This document shows positions 33,053 to 45,116 of a stretch of 64,000 bases of DNA, one piece after another. Source of the DNA: Rhodobacter huangdaonensis (GTDB lineage Bacteria > Pseudomonadota > Alphaproteobacteria > Rhodobacterales > Rhodobacteraceae); NCBI RefSeq assembly GCF_004022465.1, contig NZ_SAVA01000003.1, forward strand, positions 1 through 64,000. The letters run 5' to 3'. The notes below the pieces were generated by a model. The model was given only the letters and a program-made list of their open reading frames with translations. It was not told where the DNA came from and made no database searches. A program made the position numbers and the translations under genes. How positions within the stretch are numbered: position 1 is the stretch's first letter; every line of letters starts with the position of its first letter.

Positions 33053-33075
33053 TGATTGTATCAATGTTGTAATCA
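33053..33075. promoter_or_regulatory. Possible operator in the glpD/transglycosylase divergent spacer
   Basis: TGATT-N13-AATCA inverted repeat in an AT-rich patch of an otherwise GC-rich spacer. It may be the promoter or operator of the lipoprotein gene; no regulator is assigned. Confidence 0.3.
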
Positions 33076-33098
33076 AATGAGGAATGGAGCAGTTCCCG

Positions 33099-33578
33099 AT
33101 GATGATCCGCCGCAGCCTTCTGCTGACGTTGCCCCTGGTTCTTGCCCTCGCCGCTTGCGGCACAGACCCCCGCGCGTCCTCGAAGGGCATGTCCCCGGAT
33201 CAGCTGCCGCTGCAGCCCGGCGAAAGCACCGAACTGCGCGGCCTCATCAACAAATACGCCGATCATTACGAGGTGCCGCGCACGCTGGTGCATCGCATTG
33301 TGCAGCGCGAAAGCGGCTACAACCCGACGGCGCGCAACGGCTCCTACATGGGGCTGATGCAGATCGACCCGCGCACCGCCTCGACCATGGGCTTCGCCGG
33401 CTCGTCGCGCGAGCTGCTCGATGCCGAGACGAACCTGAAATACGCGGTGAAATACCTGCGCGGCGCCTGGCTCTGTGCCGATGGCAACGAGAAGGAAGCC
33501 GTGGGCTGGTATGCGCGCGGCTACTACTACGAGGCGAAGCGCCGCGGCATCCTGAAAGACGCCGGCCTGCGCGGCTGA
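33099..33578 (+). CDS. Lytic transglycosylase (SLT domain) lipoprotein
   Basis: 159 residues from the ATG at 33099, which has GGAG ten bases upstream; an ATG at 33084 sits directly on the AGGA and is less likely. Lipoprotein signal ends LAAC|G. The SLT domain begins LINKYADHYEVPRTLVHRIV with catalytic Glu in QRESGYNP, then GLMQIDPRTASTMGF and the YLRGAW segment. Short, single-domain murein lytic enzyme of the periplasm. Confidence 0.9.
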   Translation: MMIRRSLLLTLPLVLALAACGTDPRASSKGMSPDQLPLQPGESTELRGLINKYADHYEVPRTLVHRIVQRESGYNPTARNGSYMGLMQIDPRTASTMGFAGSSRELLDAETNLKYAVKYLRGAWLCADGNEKEAVGWYARGYYYEAKRRGILKDAGLRG

Positions 33579-33614
33579 TCCCGCTCCCCCGACGCGCCCC
33601 GCTGCGGGGCAGGA

Positions 33615-33634
33615 AGGCCGCCCCCGGGCGGCCT
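33615..33634. terminator. Hairpin between convergent transglycosylase and ABC permease genes
   Basis: AGGCCGCCC/GGGCGGCCT stem (33615-33623 with 33626-33634) reaching the first base of the permease stop codon, with a second smaller stem (GCCCC/GGGGC) just before it. Confidence 0.5.
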
Positions 33635-36128
33635 CATTCGTTTTCGCGCAGCACCCGCGCCGGGCGGGCCGCCAGCGGGCGCAGCGCAAAGACCAGCCCG
33701 GCGATCAGCACCGCGCCGATGCCGCCCAGCGCGATCGCCGCCGCAGGCCCCGGCGCGAAGCGATAGCTTGCCTCCATCACGAAATGCAGCACCGCCCAGC
33801 CGGCCAGCGCGCCGACCGCGACGGCGATGATCCCGGCGGCGGCGCCGGCGAGCGCCGCACGCAGCGCGAACGAGCGCAGGATCATCCCGCGCGTGGCGCC
33901 GAGCGTCTTCAGAAGCGCCGCCTCGCGTGCCCGCGCGCCCTCGCCCGCCGCCGCCGCGCCGATCAGCACGGTGAAGCCCGTCGCCAGCGTGACCGAGGCC
34001 GCCAGCGCCACCGCGCGCGCGATGGTGCCAAGCGCCTCGCTCACCCGCGCGATCGCGTCGCGCACCCGGATCGCGGTGATGTTCGGGAAGGCACGCGCCA
34101 GATCGCGCAGGATCGCCGCCTCGCTCGCCTCGGGGGCGTAGATCGTGGCAAGGTCGGTGTGCGGCGCGCCTGCCAGTGCCGCGGGGTTCAGCGTCAGCAC
34201 GAAGCCGATGCCGGCAGTCGAGAAATCGACATCGCGCAGCGAGGTGATCGTCGCCTCGATGTCGCGGCCAAGGATGTTCACGGTGATCCGGTCGCCGAGT
34301 TTCAGGCCGAGTTCCGCCGCCTCCTTCGCGGCAAAGCTTGCCTGCGGCGGGCCGGCATAGCCCTCGGGCCACCAGCTGCCCGCCGTCAGCCGCTCGCGCG
34401 GGGTGTCGGCGAAAGTCACACCGCGATCGCCGCGCAGCACCCAGTGATCGCCCGCCACCTCGCGCGCGGGGCGGCCGTTGATCCGGGTGATCACGCCGCG
34501 CAGCATCGGCGCGGTGTCGACGCGGCTCACCTCGGGGAAGGTGCGCAGCCGGGCGAGCAGCGGGTCAAGCTGATCGGGCTGGATGTCGATGATGAAATAG
34601 GCCGGCGCCACCTGCGGCAGGTCGCGCGCGATGGCGCCGCGAAGCCCGGCGTCGATCTGTCCCACGGCCGACAGCACCGACAGCCCGAGACCGAGCGACA
34701 GCACCACGGCCACCGCCTCGGAGCGCGGCCCGCCGATCGCGGCCAGCGCCGCGTGCAGCGCGGGGCGGCCCTGCGCCAGCCGGATCGCCGCGCGGGCAAG
34801 CCGGCGCAGGCCAAGCGCCGCAAGCGCCAGCAGGCCAAGCGCGCCAGCCACCCCGGCAAAGGCCGAAAGCGTCAGCCCGACCTCGCCCGACAGCGTGGCC
34901 GCCGCCCCGACCAGCGCGGCAACAAGCGCCCCGATCAGCGCAAGCGATCCCGCGGGCGGCAGGCTGCGGCCGCGTCCGGTGCTGCGATAAAGCGTCGCCG
35001 CGCGCAGCGCCGACATCCGCCCGAGCGGCCAGAGCGCGAAGATCGCCGCGGTCAGCGCGCCATAAAGCGCTGCCTCGAAGAGCGGGCGGGCCGAAAGCCC
35101 GACCTCGACCGGCACCGGCATTGCCCGCGCGATCGCACCCGAGGCGGCGAGCACCGCCCCTGCCCCCAGGATCAGCCCGGCCGCGATCCCCGCCGCGCCC
35201 AGCACCGCAAGCTGGATCAGGAAGGCGGCGCGGATCGTGCCCGAGGTCGCGCCCAGCGCGCGCAGCGTGGCGATGGTCTCGGCCTTGCGCTCGATCCAGG
35301 CCGAGACGGTGGCCGAGATGCCGACGCCACCGACGGCAAGCCCGGCCAGCCCGACGAGGACGAGGAAGGTCGCCAGCCGGTCGGTGAAGCGCTCGGCCCC
35401 CGGCGCGGCGCGGCGGCTGTCGCTCCAGCGCATCCCCGCCCCCTCGAACCGGGCCAGCGCCGCGGTCTTCAGCGTGGCAAGCGTCGCGCCCGTAGGCAGG
35501 GTGACGCGGTATTGGGTTTCGTAAAGCGATCCCGGCGCGAGCAGCGGCCCGGCCTCGATCGCGGCGAGCGAGACGATGCTGCGCGGCCCGAAGGCGATGC
35601 CGGCGCCGGTGCTGTCGGGCTCGCGCAGGATCCGCGCCATCATCACGAACGCCTGTCCGCCCAGGGTGAAGCGGTCGCCCGGCTTCAGCCCCAGCCGGTC
35701 GGCCAGCACCGGGTCGAGGAAGGCGCCCGGCACGCCGCCCTCGCCGGCCAGTGCCGAGGCCGGCAGCGGCGGGTCGAGGACCAGCGTCCCGGTCAAGGGA
35801 TAGGCGCCATCGACCGCCTTCACCTGCGTGAGCGCGTAGTCATCGCCCGCGCTCAGCATCGAGCGGAACTCGACCAGCTCGGACACCCGCGCGGCATGGG
35901 CAACGATCCAGTCGCGCTCCTCCGCCGTGGCGCGGCGATAGGTGAAGTCGTATTGCGCATCGCCGCCCAGCAGCACCGCGCCCTGATCGGCCAGTCCCGC
36001 CCGGATCGCACCGCGCACCAGCCCAACGGCGGCAATCGCCGCGACGCCGAGCATCAGGCACAGCAGGAAGACGCGAAAGCCGCGAAGCCCGCCGCGCAGC
36101 TCGCGCCGGGCGATGCGCCAGGCAAGGC

Positions 36129-36132
<4 letters not shown>
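33634..36132 (-). CDS. FtsX-like ABC transporter permease (YbbP type)
   Basis: 832 residues. N-terminal membrane helix (GFRVFLLCLMLGVAAIAAVG), large periplasmic MacB_PCD-like domain, several helices in the centre, a second periplasmic domain, and two or three C-terminal helices, so a double-length FtsX permease. It overlaps the ATPase gene by four bases. The pairing with a LolD-like ATPase and divergent tesA copies the ybbA-ybbP-tesA arrangement of other bacteria. Probable substrate: a lipid, lipoprotein or envelope component; not proven. Confidence 0.9.
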
Positions 36133-36801
<669 letters not shown>

Positions 36802-36803
<2 letters not shown>

Positions 36804-37500
36804 GAGAAACCATTTTTCCGTGCCTGTCTTCGGATATGGGCTGCGCGCGCGGCTGTGCAAGCTGGCGGCGGCGGCTTTCCTTGCTCTCGCCCTGCCTGCC
36901 GCAGCCGAAGCGCCCGAGGTGCTGGCCTTCGGCGACAGTCTCACCCAGGGCTACGGGCTGATGCCGGGCGAGGGGCTGGTGCCGCAGCTGCAGGACTGGC
37001 TTGCCGCGCAGGGAACCGCGGTGCAGGTGGTGAACGCCGGCGTCTCGGGCGACACCACCGCCGGCGGGCGGGCGCGGATCGACTGGTCGCTGACGCCCGG
37101 CATTGACGCGGTGATCGTGGAGCTTGGCGGCAATGACCTGCTGCGCGGCCTGCCGCCCGCCGCGGCGCGCGCGAACCTTGACGCGATCCTGTCTGCCGTG
37201 ACGGCGCGCGGGCTGCCGGTGCTGCTGGTCGGGCTGCCCGCGCCCGGCAATTACGGCCCCGCCTACAAGGCCGAGTTCGACGCGATCTGGCCGGAGCTCG
37301 CGGCGAAATATCACGCGCTGCTGCTGCCCGACCTGCTCGCGCCGATTGCCGCGCTGCCGCCCGAAGAGCGCGCCGCGCGCGGGCTGATGCAGGGCGACAA
37401 CATCCACCCCTCGGCTGCGGGGGTGACGCTGGTGGTGGCAACCCTCGGGCCGAAGGTGCTCGAACTGCTCGCAAAGGCGCAGCCGAAGCCCGCGCCCTGA
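36802..37500 (+). CDS. tesA: Arylesterase / lysophospholipase TesA (SGNH hydrolase)
   Basis: 232 residues. Signal peptide to about residue 35 (LALALPAAAEA). SGNH blocks: GDSLTQGYG (Ser nucleophile), Gly in GVSGDTTAGG, GGNDLLRG (Asn), and DNIHPSAAG (Asp/His). Periplasmic esterase, thioesterase and lysophospholipase. The ATG at 36802 has AAAGGA eleven bases upstream. The divergent neighbour begins on the same CATG. Confidence 0.92.
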
Positions 37501-37502
37501 GC

Positions 37503-38708
37503 TCAGACCGGGCGGCGGTCCATCCACCACAGCATGCCAGCGCCCAGCACACCGAGCCCCGCCCCCAGCCCGGCCACAAGCCCATAGCCGCCAAGCGTGG
37601 TGCCGATCGCGAAGGTGGCGGCGCAGATCCCGTCGCCCGCCAGTTTCTGCAAGGCCATCAGCGAGGCGCCGGCACCCGGGCGGTCGCTGAGCAACTCCTG
37701 CAGATAGGCCATCGGCTGGGTCAGCACGATCGCGCCCCCCGCGGCACCCGGCAGCATCAGCAACCAGACGAAGGGGGTGCCGGCCAGAAGCGGGATGCCG
37801 GCAAGGTGGACGGCATAGAGCGCCATCCCCACCCAGATCAGGCTGCGCGCCTCGACCCGGCCGAGGATGCGCGGCAAGGCCAGCATGAAGGGCACCTCGA
37901 GCCCGGCCATGATCCCGGCGTAAAGCGCCGTCGCCCCGGCGCCGCGCCCCGGCACCATCTCGAACACAAGGCCGATGACGACGAGGTAGAGCGTCACCGC
38001 GCCATGGATCGTGCCGAGCGCGAGCACCCGCGCCAGCACCCGCCCGCCGGCGATCTCGCCCAGCGACTGGCGGAAGGTGAGGCCGGATGGGGTGTCGCTC
38101 CAGCGCGTCGCGCCGTCGCGCGGCCAGAACAGCACGGTGAGGGCGAGGATCGCGACCGAGAGCCCGAAGCAGACCGGATAGACCGCGGTGAGCGGCGTGC
38201 CGGCGCGGAAGGCCACCGCCCAGACCGGCAGCACCACCACCCATGGCACGGCGAAAAGCGCGCGCAGCGTGCTTTGCACGGCGCGGCGGTCCTGTTCCGG
38301 GTGGGTGGTGGCGGCAAGCCGGGCGAGCGCGAAGAGCTGGCCGAAGAACGAGCCCGACAGCGGCAGGAGAAGCGCATGGGCAAACGCGAAGCCCGGCGCG
38401 CTCGGCGCAAGGATCACAAGCCCGGTGCCGAGCGTCAGGAACACCCCGCTGACGAGCGCAATGCCGCGCCGGTTCGCACGCTGGTCGGCAAGGATGCCGA
38501 AGACCACCGAGGACGAGACGGCGAGCCCCGAGGCCACCACCAGAAGCAGCGAAAAGGCGCTGTCGCTCAGATGGAAGACGGTGACCGCCAGCGCCGAGAC
38601 ATAGGGCGCCATCGTCGCGGCATGGGCGCCATAAAGCAGCAGCAGCGCCGCGGCGAGCAGCAGCGCGGGGTCGCGCAGGATCGGTCGGAACGGGGCAAGA
38701 AACGGCAT
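37503..38708 (-). CDS. MFS transporter
   Basis: 401 residues with about twelve hydrophobic helices; the motif between helices 2 and 3 reads GILADQRANRRGI, a form of the MFS signature. Start at ATG 38708 with GAGGTGA upstream; a TTG five codons earlier is possible. Convergent with tesA, two bases apart. Substrate unknown. Confidence 0.85.
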   Translation of the reverse strand: MPFLAPFRPILRDPALLLAAALLLLYGAHAATMAPYVSALAVTVFHLSDSAFSLLLVVASGLAVSSSVVFGILADQRANRRGIALVSGVFLTLGTGLVILAPSAPGFAFAHALLLPLSGSFFGQLFALARLAATTHPEQDRRAVQSTLRALFAVPWVVVLPVWAVAFRAGTPLTAVYPVCFGLSVAILALTVLFWPRDGATRWSDTPSGLTFRQSLGEIAGGRVLARVLALGTIHGAVTLYLVVIGLVFEMVPGRGAGATALYAGIMAGLEVPFMLALPRILGRVEARSLIWVGMALYAVHLAGIPLLAGTPFVWLLMLPGAAGGAIVLTQPMAYLQELLSDRPGAGASLMALQKLAGDGICAATFAIGTTLGGYGLVAGLGAGLGVLGAGMLWWMDRRPV

Positions 38709-38783
38709 CGTCACCTCGGGCAATGCCGCCTCATGCGCCGGGGCGCGGCGCGATGCAAGGGGGCGCCGGGGGCGCCCCGCGGC

Positions 38784-40160
38784 TCAGGGCAGCATCTTGC
38801 CGGGGTTCAGGATGCCCTTCGGATCGAGCGCCGCCTTGATCGCCGCCATCACGCTCAGCGCGACCGGGTCCTTGTGCGCGGCGAGCGTCGCGCGCTTCGA
38901 CAGCCCCACCCCGTGCTCGGCCGAGAAGCTGCCGCCAAGCGCCACCGCCTCGCTGGCGATCGCGGCGCGGATCGCGGCCAGATGGCTCGCCTCCTCGCGG
39001 CCCGGATAGACCGAGTAATGGATGTTGCCGTCGCCCAGATGCGCCACCAGAAACACCTCGGCCTCGGGGTCGAGCGTGGCGAGCCGCTCCTCCATCCGGG
39101 TCAGGAACAGCTGCAGCCGGTCGAGCGGCAGCGCCACGTCGGTGTCGACCATCACCGGCTGCACGAAGGTGATCTCGGCCGCGGATTCGCGCATCGTCCA
39201 GAGCCGGCGGCGCTGCGCCTCCGAGGTCGCCACCACCGCCTCGGTGAGCGAGCCGTCCTCGAGCGCGCTCTCGAGCAGGGTCTCGAGCCGCTCGACCGGG
39301 TCCTCGCCGGCGATGGTGGTCGCGATCTCGACCATCACGTTCACCGCACAGGGTTCGAACGGGCAGGCAAGCTCGGGTTTCAGCCGGCCGAGACGCTCCA
39401 TGTAATGGGCGGGCATGAACTCGAAGGCCTCGACGGCGCCGCCGCTGCCGGCCTGCAGCCGGTGCAAGAGCGCCAGCGCGCCCGCGAGCGTGTCCATGCC
39501 CAGAAGCGCGGTCGCATGGGCGACGGGCGCGGGGGCGAGCTTCAGCACCGCCGCAGTGATCACGCCGAGCGTGCCCTCGGCCCCGATCATCAGATCGCGC
39601 AGGTCATAGCCGCTGTTGTCCTTGTGCAGCCCGGTCAGCAGGTTCATCACCCGCCCGTCGGCCAGCACCACCTCGATGCCCAGGCACAGCGCCCGCGCAT
39701 TGCCATAGCGCAGCACGTTCGAGCCGCCGGCATTGGTCGAGAGGAACCCTCCCACCATCGCCGAACCCTTCGCCCCGAAGGTCAGCGGAAACACCAGCCC
39801 GTGCCGTGCCGCCTCGTCGTGCAGCGTCTCGAGGATCACCCCCGCCTCGGCGGTGATCGTGCGCGCGGTGGGGTTCACCTCGCGCAGCCGGTTCATCCGC
39901 GCAAGCGACAGCATCAGCGCGCCCTCGGCCGCGGCGCCGCCGTTCAGCCCGGTGTTGCCGCCCACCGGCACCACCGGCGTGCCGGTCTCGCTCGCCAGCC
40001 GCAGCACCGCCGCGACCTCCTCGGTCGAGCCCGGGCGCAGCACCGCGAGCGGGCTCCAGTGGTAATGCCCGGTCCAGTCGTCGCGGTAGCCCGCGGTATC
40101 GTCGCCGGTCAGCACATGAGCGGGGCCAAGCAGGTCACGCAGGCGGTCAAGAAGGGTCAT
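38784..40160 (-). CDS. FAD-binding oxidoreductase (D-2-hydroxyacid dehydrogenase, GlcD/D2HGDH type)
   Basis: 458 residues. The FAD_binding_4 (VAO) domain is at about 35-215, with the FAD loop VGGNTGLNGGAAAE and GFLSTNAGGSNVLRYGNARA. The FAD-oxidase C domain follows with metal-binding HLGDGNIHYSVYPG and FSAEHGVGLSKR, ending GILNPGKMLP. Oxidises a D-2-hydroxyacid such as D-lactate, D-2-hydroxyglutarate or glycolate. No Fe-S subunit nearby, which favours D-lactate or D-2-hydroxyglutarate. Confidence 0.9.
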   Translation of the reverse strand: MTLLDRLRDLLGPAHVLTGDDTAGYRDDWTGHYHWSPLAVLRPGSTEEVAAVLRLASETGTPVVPVGGNTGLNGGAAAEGALMLSLARMNRLREVNPTARTITAEAGVILETLHDEAARHGLVFPLTFGAKGSAMVGGFLSTNAGGSNVLRYGNARALCLGIEVVLADGRVMNLLTGLHKDNSGYDLRDLMIGAEGTLGVITAAVLKLAPAPVAHATALLGMDTLAGALALLHRLQAGSGGAVEAFEFMPAHYMERLGRLKPELACPFEPCAVNVMVEIATTIAGEDPVERLETLLESALEDGSLTEAVVATSEAQRRRLWTMRESAAEITFVQPVMVDTDVALPLDRLQLFLTRMEERLATLDPEAEVFLVAHLGDGNIHYSVYPGREEASHLAAIRAAIASEAVALGGSFSAEHGVGLSKRATLAAHKDPVALSVMAAIKAALDPKGILNPGKMLP

Positions 40161-40253
40161 ATGGGTCTCCCGTGGATGCGGCGGCCGCCGCCCCGGGACG
40201 TTCGGACGCAGGTCGCGCCAACGCCCCCGGAGGCAACCGTCATCGCGGCCGGC

Positions 40254-41207
40254 TCAGCGCCAGTCGAAAAAGCCTTTCGGCGCCTGCGCGAGCAGCCGGC
40301 GCGCCAGATCGGCGCCAAGCGCGGCGCCCTCGGCAAGCGCGCCATGCGCCTCGCCCGAGATCGCCTCCGAACCGTCCGGGCGCAGGATCTCGCCGCGCAG
40401 CCAGAGCCGGTCGTCGAGGATCTCGGCAAGACCCGCGATCGGGGTCTCGCACGAGCCGTCGAGCGTGGCGAGGAAGCTGCGCTCGGCCGCCAGCCGCAGC
40501 CCGGTCGGGCCGTCGTGGATCGCGGCGAGCAGATCGGCGCAGCGGCTGTCGGCGGCGCGCCGCTCGATCCCGATCGCGCCCTGCGCGACGGCGGGCAGCA
40601 TCTCGTCGGGGCCGATCGCCGAGCGCGCCACCTCGGCCTTGCCCAGACGGTTCAGCCCGGCCATGGCAAGGAAGGTGGCATCCGCCACCCCGTCCTCAAG
40701 CTTCTTCAGCCGGGTCTGCACGTTGCCGCGGAACTCGACCAGCTTCAGATCGGGCCGGCGGTTCGCCAGCTGCGCGCGCCGGCGCAGGCTCGACGAGCCG
40801 ACGACCGCGCCCTCGGGCAGGTCGGTGAGGCTTGCATAGCGGGTCGAGACGAAGGCGTCGCGGGTGTCCTCGCGCGGCAGGAAGCAGTCGAGCAGCAGGC
40901 CCTCGGGCTGTGCCGTCGGCATGTCCTTCATCGAATGCACCGCGATGTCGATCGCACCCGAGACGAGCGCCTCCTCGATCTCCTTGGTGAACAGCCCCTT
41001 GCCGCCAAGCGCCTTGAGCGGCTGGTCGGCCGCGATCAGCGCGGCATTGTCGCCGGTGGTGCGGATCACCACGATCTCGAAGGCCTCCGGCGGCAGGCCA
41101 TGCGCCGCGCTCAGCCGCGCGCGGGTCTCATAGGCCTGCGCGAGCGCGAGCGGCGAGCCGCGGGTGCCGATCTTCAGCGGGTCCGTTGCGGAGGGCATCT
41201 GTTTCAT
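40254..41207 (-). CDS. hemC: Hydroxymethylbilane synthase (porphobilinogen deaminase)
   Basis: 317 residues from ATG 41207; starts at 41198 or 41219 are also possible, none with a good ribosome site. IGTRGSPLALAQAYETRARL at the N-terminus, SMKDMPT substrate loop, GSSSLRRRAQL cofactor-binding motif, and Cys253 in DGSCETPIAG for the dipyrromethane cofactor. Polymerises four porphobilinogens to hydroxymethylbilane. Divergent from hemE, 106 bases apart, a common alphaproteobacterial pairing. Confidence 0.95.
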   Translation of the reverse strand: MKQMPSATDPLKIGTRGSPLALAQAYETRARLSAAHGLPPEAFEIVVIRTTGDNAALIAADQPLKALGGKGLFTKEIEEALVSGAIDIAVHSMKDMPTAQPEGLLLDCFLPREDTRDAFVSTRYASLTDLPEGAVVGSSSLRRRAQLANRRPDLKLVEFRGNVQTRLKKLEDGVADATFLAMAGLNRLGKAEVARSAIGPDEMLPAVAQGAIGIERRAADSRCADLLAAIHDGPTGLRLAAERSFLATLDGSCETPIAGLAEILDDRLWLRGEILRPDGSEAISGEAHGALAEGAALGADLARRLLAQAPKGFFDWR

Positions 41208-41313
41208 GGCCAACGGCATAGCCGCGACCGATTGCCCGTGCAAGCGGGGCGAGTGCGCGCAATGCTTGACAATCGGCCGCAGCCCGCGATGAAGAGGGGC
41301 AAAGGAGATCCCG

Positions 41314-42345
41314 ATGAGCGACAAGACGATCCTGCGCGCGCTGCGTGGCGAGGTGCTGCCCACCCCTCCGGTCTGGATGATGCGGCAGGCGGGCCGCTAC
41401 CTGCCCGAATATCGCGCGACCCGGGCGCAGGCGGGGGATTTCCTCTCGCTGTGCTACAATTCGGAGCTGGCAGCCGAGGTCACGCTGCAGCCGATCCGCC
41501 GCTATGGGTTCGACGCGGCGATCCTGTTCGCCGACATCCTGCTTCTGCCGCAGGCGCTTGGCGTCGATCTGTGGTTCGAGACCGGCGAGGGGCCGCGGAT
41601 GTCGACCACCACGACGCCCGCCGAGCTGGCCGCGCTGAAGGGCTGCGACGACATCCATGACACGCTCGCCCCGATCTACGAGACGGTGCGGATCCTGCGC
41701 CGCGAGCTGCCGTCGGAAACGACGCTGATCGGCTTTGCCGGCGCGCCCTGGACCGTCGCGACCTACATGATCGCCGGCCGCGGCACCCGCGACCAGGGCC
41801 CGGCGCATGCGCTGAAGGCCACCGACCGCGCCACCTTCGCCGGCATCATCGACCGGCTGACCGAGGCGACGGTCGAGTATCTGGCAAAACAGGTCGAGGC
41901 CGGGGCCGAGGTGGTCAAGCTGTTCGACAGCTGGGCGGGCAGCCTGAAGGGCCAGGATTTCGAGGATTTCGCCGTGGCCCCCACGGCGCGGATCATTGCG
42001 GAGCTCAAGGCGCGCTTCCCGGGCCTGCCGGTGATCGCCTTCCCGCGCGAGGCCGGCGAGGGCTATGTGGGCTTTGCGAAGAAGACCGGCGCCGATTGCG
42101 TCGCGATCGACAATTCGGTCTCGGCCGAGTGGGCGGCGGCGAAGGTGCAGACGGACGGCTGCGTGCAGGGCAACCTTGATCCGAAGCACATGGTGACCGG
42201 CGGCGACGCACTGGTCGAGGCGACGCGCGACGTGGTGCGCGCCTTCTCGAAGGGGCCGCATATCTTCAACCTCGGCCATGGCATCACCCCCGACGCCGAT
42301 CCCGAGAATGTCGCGCTGATGGTCGAGACGATCCGCAAGGGTTAG
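41314..42345 (+). CDS. hemE: Uroporphyrinogen decarboxylase
   Basis: 343 residues; ATG after AAAGGAG. Signature PPVWMMRQAGRYLPEYRATR at 24-43, catalytic Asp in AAILFADILLLPQALG, and GFAGAPWTVATYMI. Converts uroporphyrinogen III to coproporphyrinogen III, the substrate of HemF and HemN, both also in this window. Ends at a clear rho-independent terminator. Confidence 0.96.
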   Translation: MSDKTILRALRGEVLPTPPVWMMRQAGRYLPEYRATRAQAGDFLSLCYNSELAAEVTLQPIRRYGFDAAILFADILLLPQALGVDLWFETGEGPRMSTTTTPAELAALKGCDDIHDTLAPIYETVRILRRELPSETTLIGFAGAPWTVATYMIAGRGTRDQGPAHALKATDRATFAGIIDRLTEATVEYLAKQVEAGAEVVKLFDSWAGSLKGQDFEDFAVAPTARIIAELKARFPGLPVIAFPREAGEGYVGFAKKTGADCVAIDNSVSAEWAAAKVQTDGCVQGNLDPKHMVTGGDALVEATRDVVRAFSKGPHIFNLGHGITPDADPENVALMVETIRKG

Positions 42346-42417
42346 GCCGCAAGGCCTGCGGCGCCAGACCGGCCAGGCCGGTTCGCGGCCCCGGCCAAGG
42401 CGAGTATTTGTGCCAAG

Positions 42418-42444
42418 AAAAAGGGGCCGCGAGGCCCCTTTTTT
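42418..42444. terminator. Bidirectional rho-independent terminator (hemE / RNA helicase)
   Basis: AAAAAGGGGCC-GCGA-GGCCCCTTTTTT: 11-bp stem with T-runs on both strands, between the convergent hemE and helicase stops. Confidence 0.9.
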
Positions 42445-42456
42445 GTCAGTCCTGGA

Positions 42457-44427
<1,971 letters not shown>

Positions 44428-44524
44428 GTCAGGGGCTTTCGCAACGGCGGAAAGCGCGGCTTCTAGCCCCTTTCCCCCAAGAAGGAAAGCCTTTTCGGCA
44501 AGGGCCCCCCGGGGCGCGCCAGGC

Positions 44525-45010
44525 TCAGCCGAGGCCGGGCTCTTCGCGGGCCGTGCGGCTGCGCCCCATCACCTGCGCATTGAAGCGCGCGATGTCGGCG
44601 GCAAAGCGCTGCCGCTCGGGCTCGCTCCAGTCGGCCAGCATCTCCTCGAGGCGGCTCAGCCGCAGCGCCTGCATCTCGGCGCAGCGCGCCAGCCCCGCCG
44701 CCGTCGCCTCGATCAGCGCGCTGCGGCCGTCAAGCGGGTTCGGGCGCCTCGCGATCAGCCCGCCCTTTTCGAGCGCCGCCAGCTGCCGCGTCACCGTGGA
44801 ATGATCGAGCGCGAGCATTGCCGCCAGATCGCCGCTCGGCCGCGCCCCCTCGCGCAGCGCGAGAAGCAGCAGGTATTGCGCCCGTTCCAGCGGATATTTG
44901 CGCGAGCGATAGAGCCCCTCGAGTGCCCGCACGAGAACCGCAAGGTCATGTTCGATCGCCTGCGTGCCGGGCGAGGCCCCGCCGTCCTGCGCCAGATCGG
45001 TCCGGTCCAT
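44525..45010 (-). CDS. MarR-family transcriptional regulator
   Basis: 161 residues from ATG 45010, with GGAGG upstream; a further start at 45052 lies within the operator. Winged HTH: SGDLAAMLALDHSTVTRQLA and the wing GLIARRPNPLDGRSALIE. Divergent from an MFS-Usp gene; the shared spacer carries a palindrome at 45028-45056, so it likely represses both until an inducer binds. Confidence 0.9.
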   Translation of the reverse strand: MDRTDLAQDGGASPGTQAIEHDLAVLVRALEGLYRSRKYPLERAQYLLLLALREGARPSGDLAAMLALDHSTVTRQLAALEKGGLIARRPNPLDGRSALIEATAAGLARCAEMQALRLSRLEEMLADWSEPERQRFAADIARFNAQVMGRSRTAREEPGLG

Positions 45011-45027
45011 GCACGCCTCCACTTTAC

Positions 45028-45056
45028 TTGCATCATACAACTTGTGTATCATGCAA
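45028..45056. promoter_or_regulatory. Probable MarR operator between marR-type gene and MFS-Usp gene
   Basis: TTGCATCATACAA and TTGTGTATCATGCAA form an imperfect inverted repeat (arms TTGCATxATACA) in a markedly AT-rich patch. It begins 18 bases upstream of the regulator ATG and lies 60 bases before the transporter ATG. Confidence 0.7.
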
Positions 45057-45116
45057 TCAGTTTACCCGGCCCGCCTGCCCCCGGCAAGCCTGCCCCTCCC
45101 CTGATGCGAGCTTTCC

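Noticed and set aside
33053..33075. GlpR operator for glpD
   Set aside because: The inverted repeat lies nearer the lipoprotein gene and does not match a GlpR site I know; kept only as a low-confidence site.
37806..41660. A 1284-codon plus-strand open frame
   Set aside because: It runs antisense through the MFS, FAD dehydrogenase and hemC genes and has shadow-frame composition.
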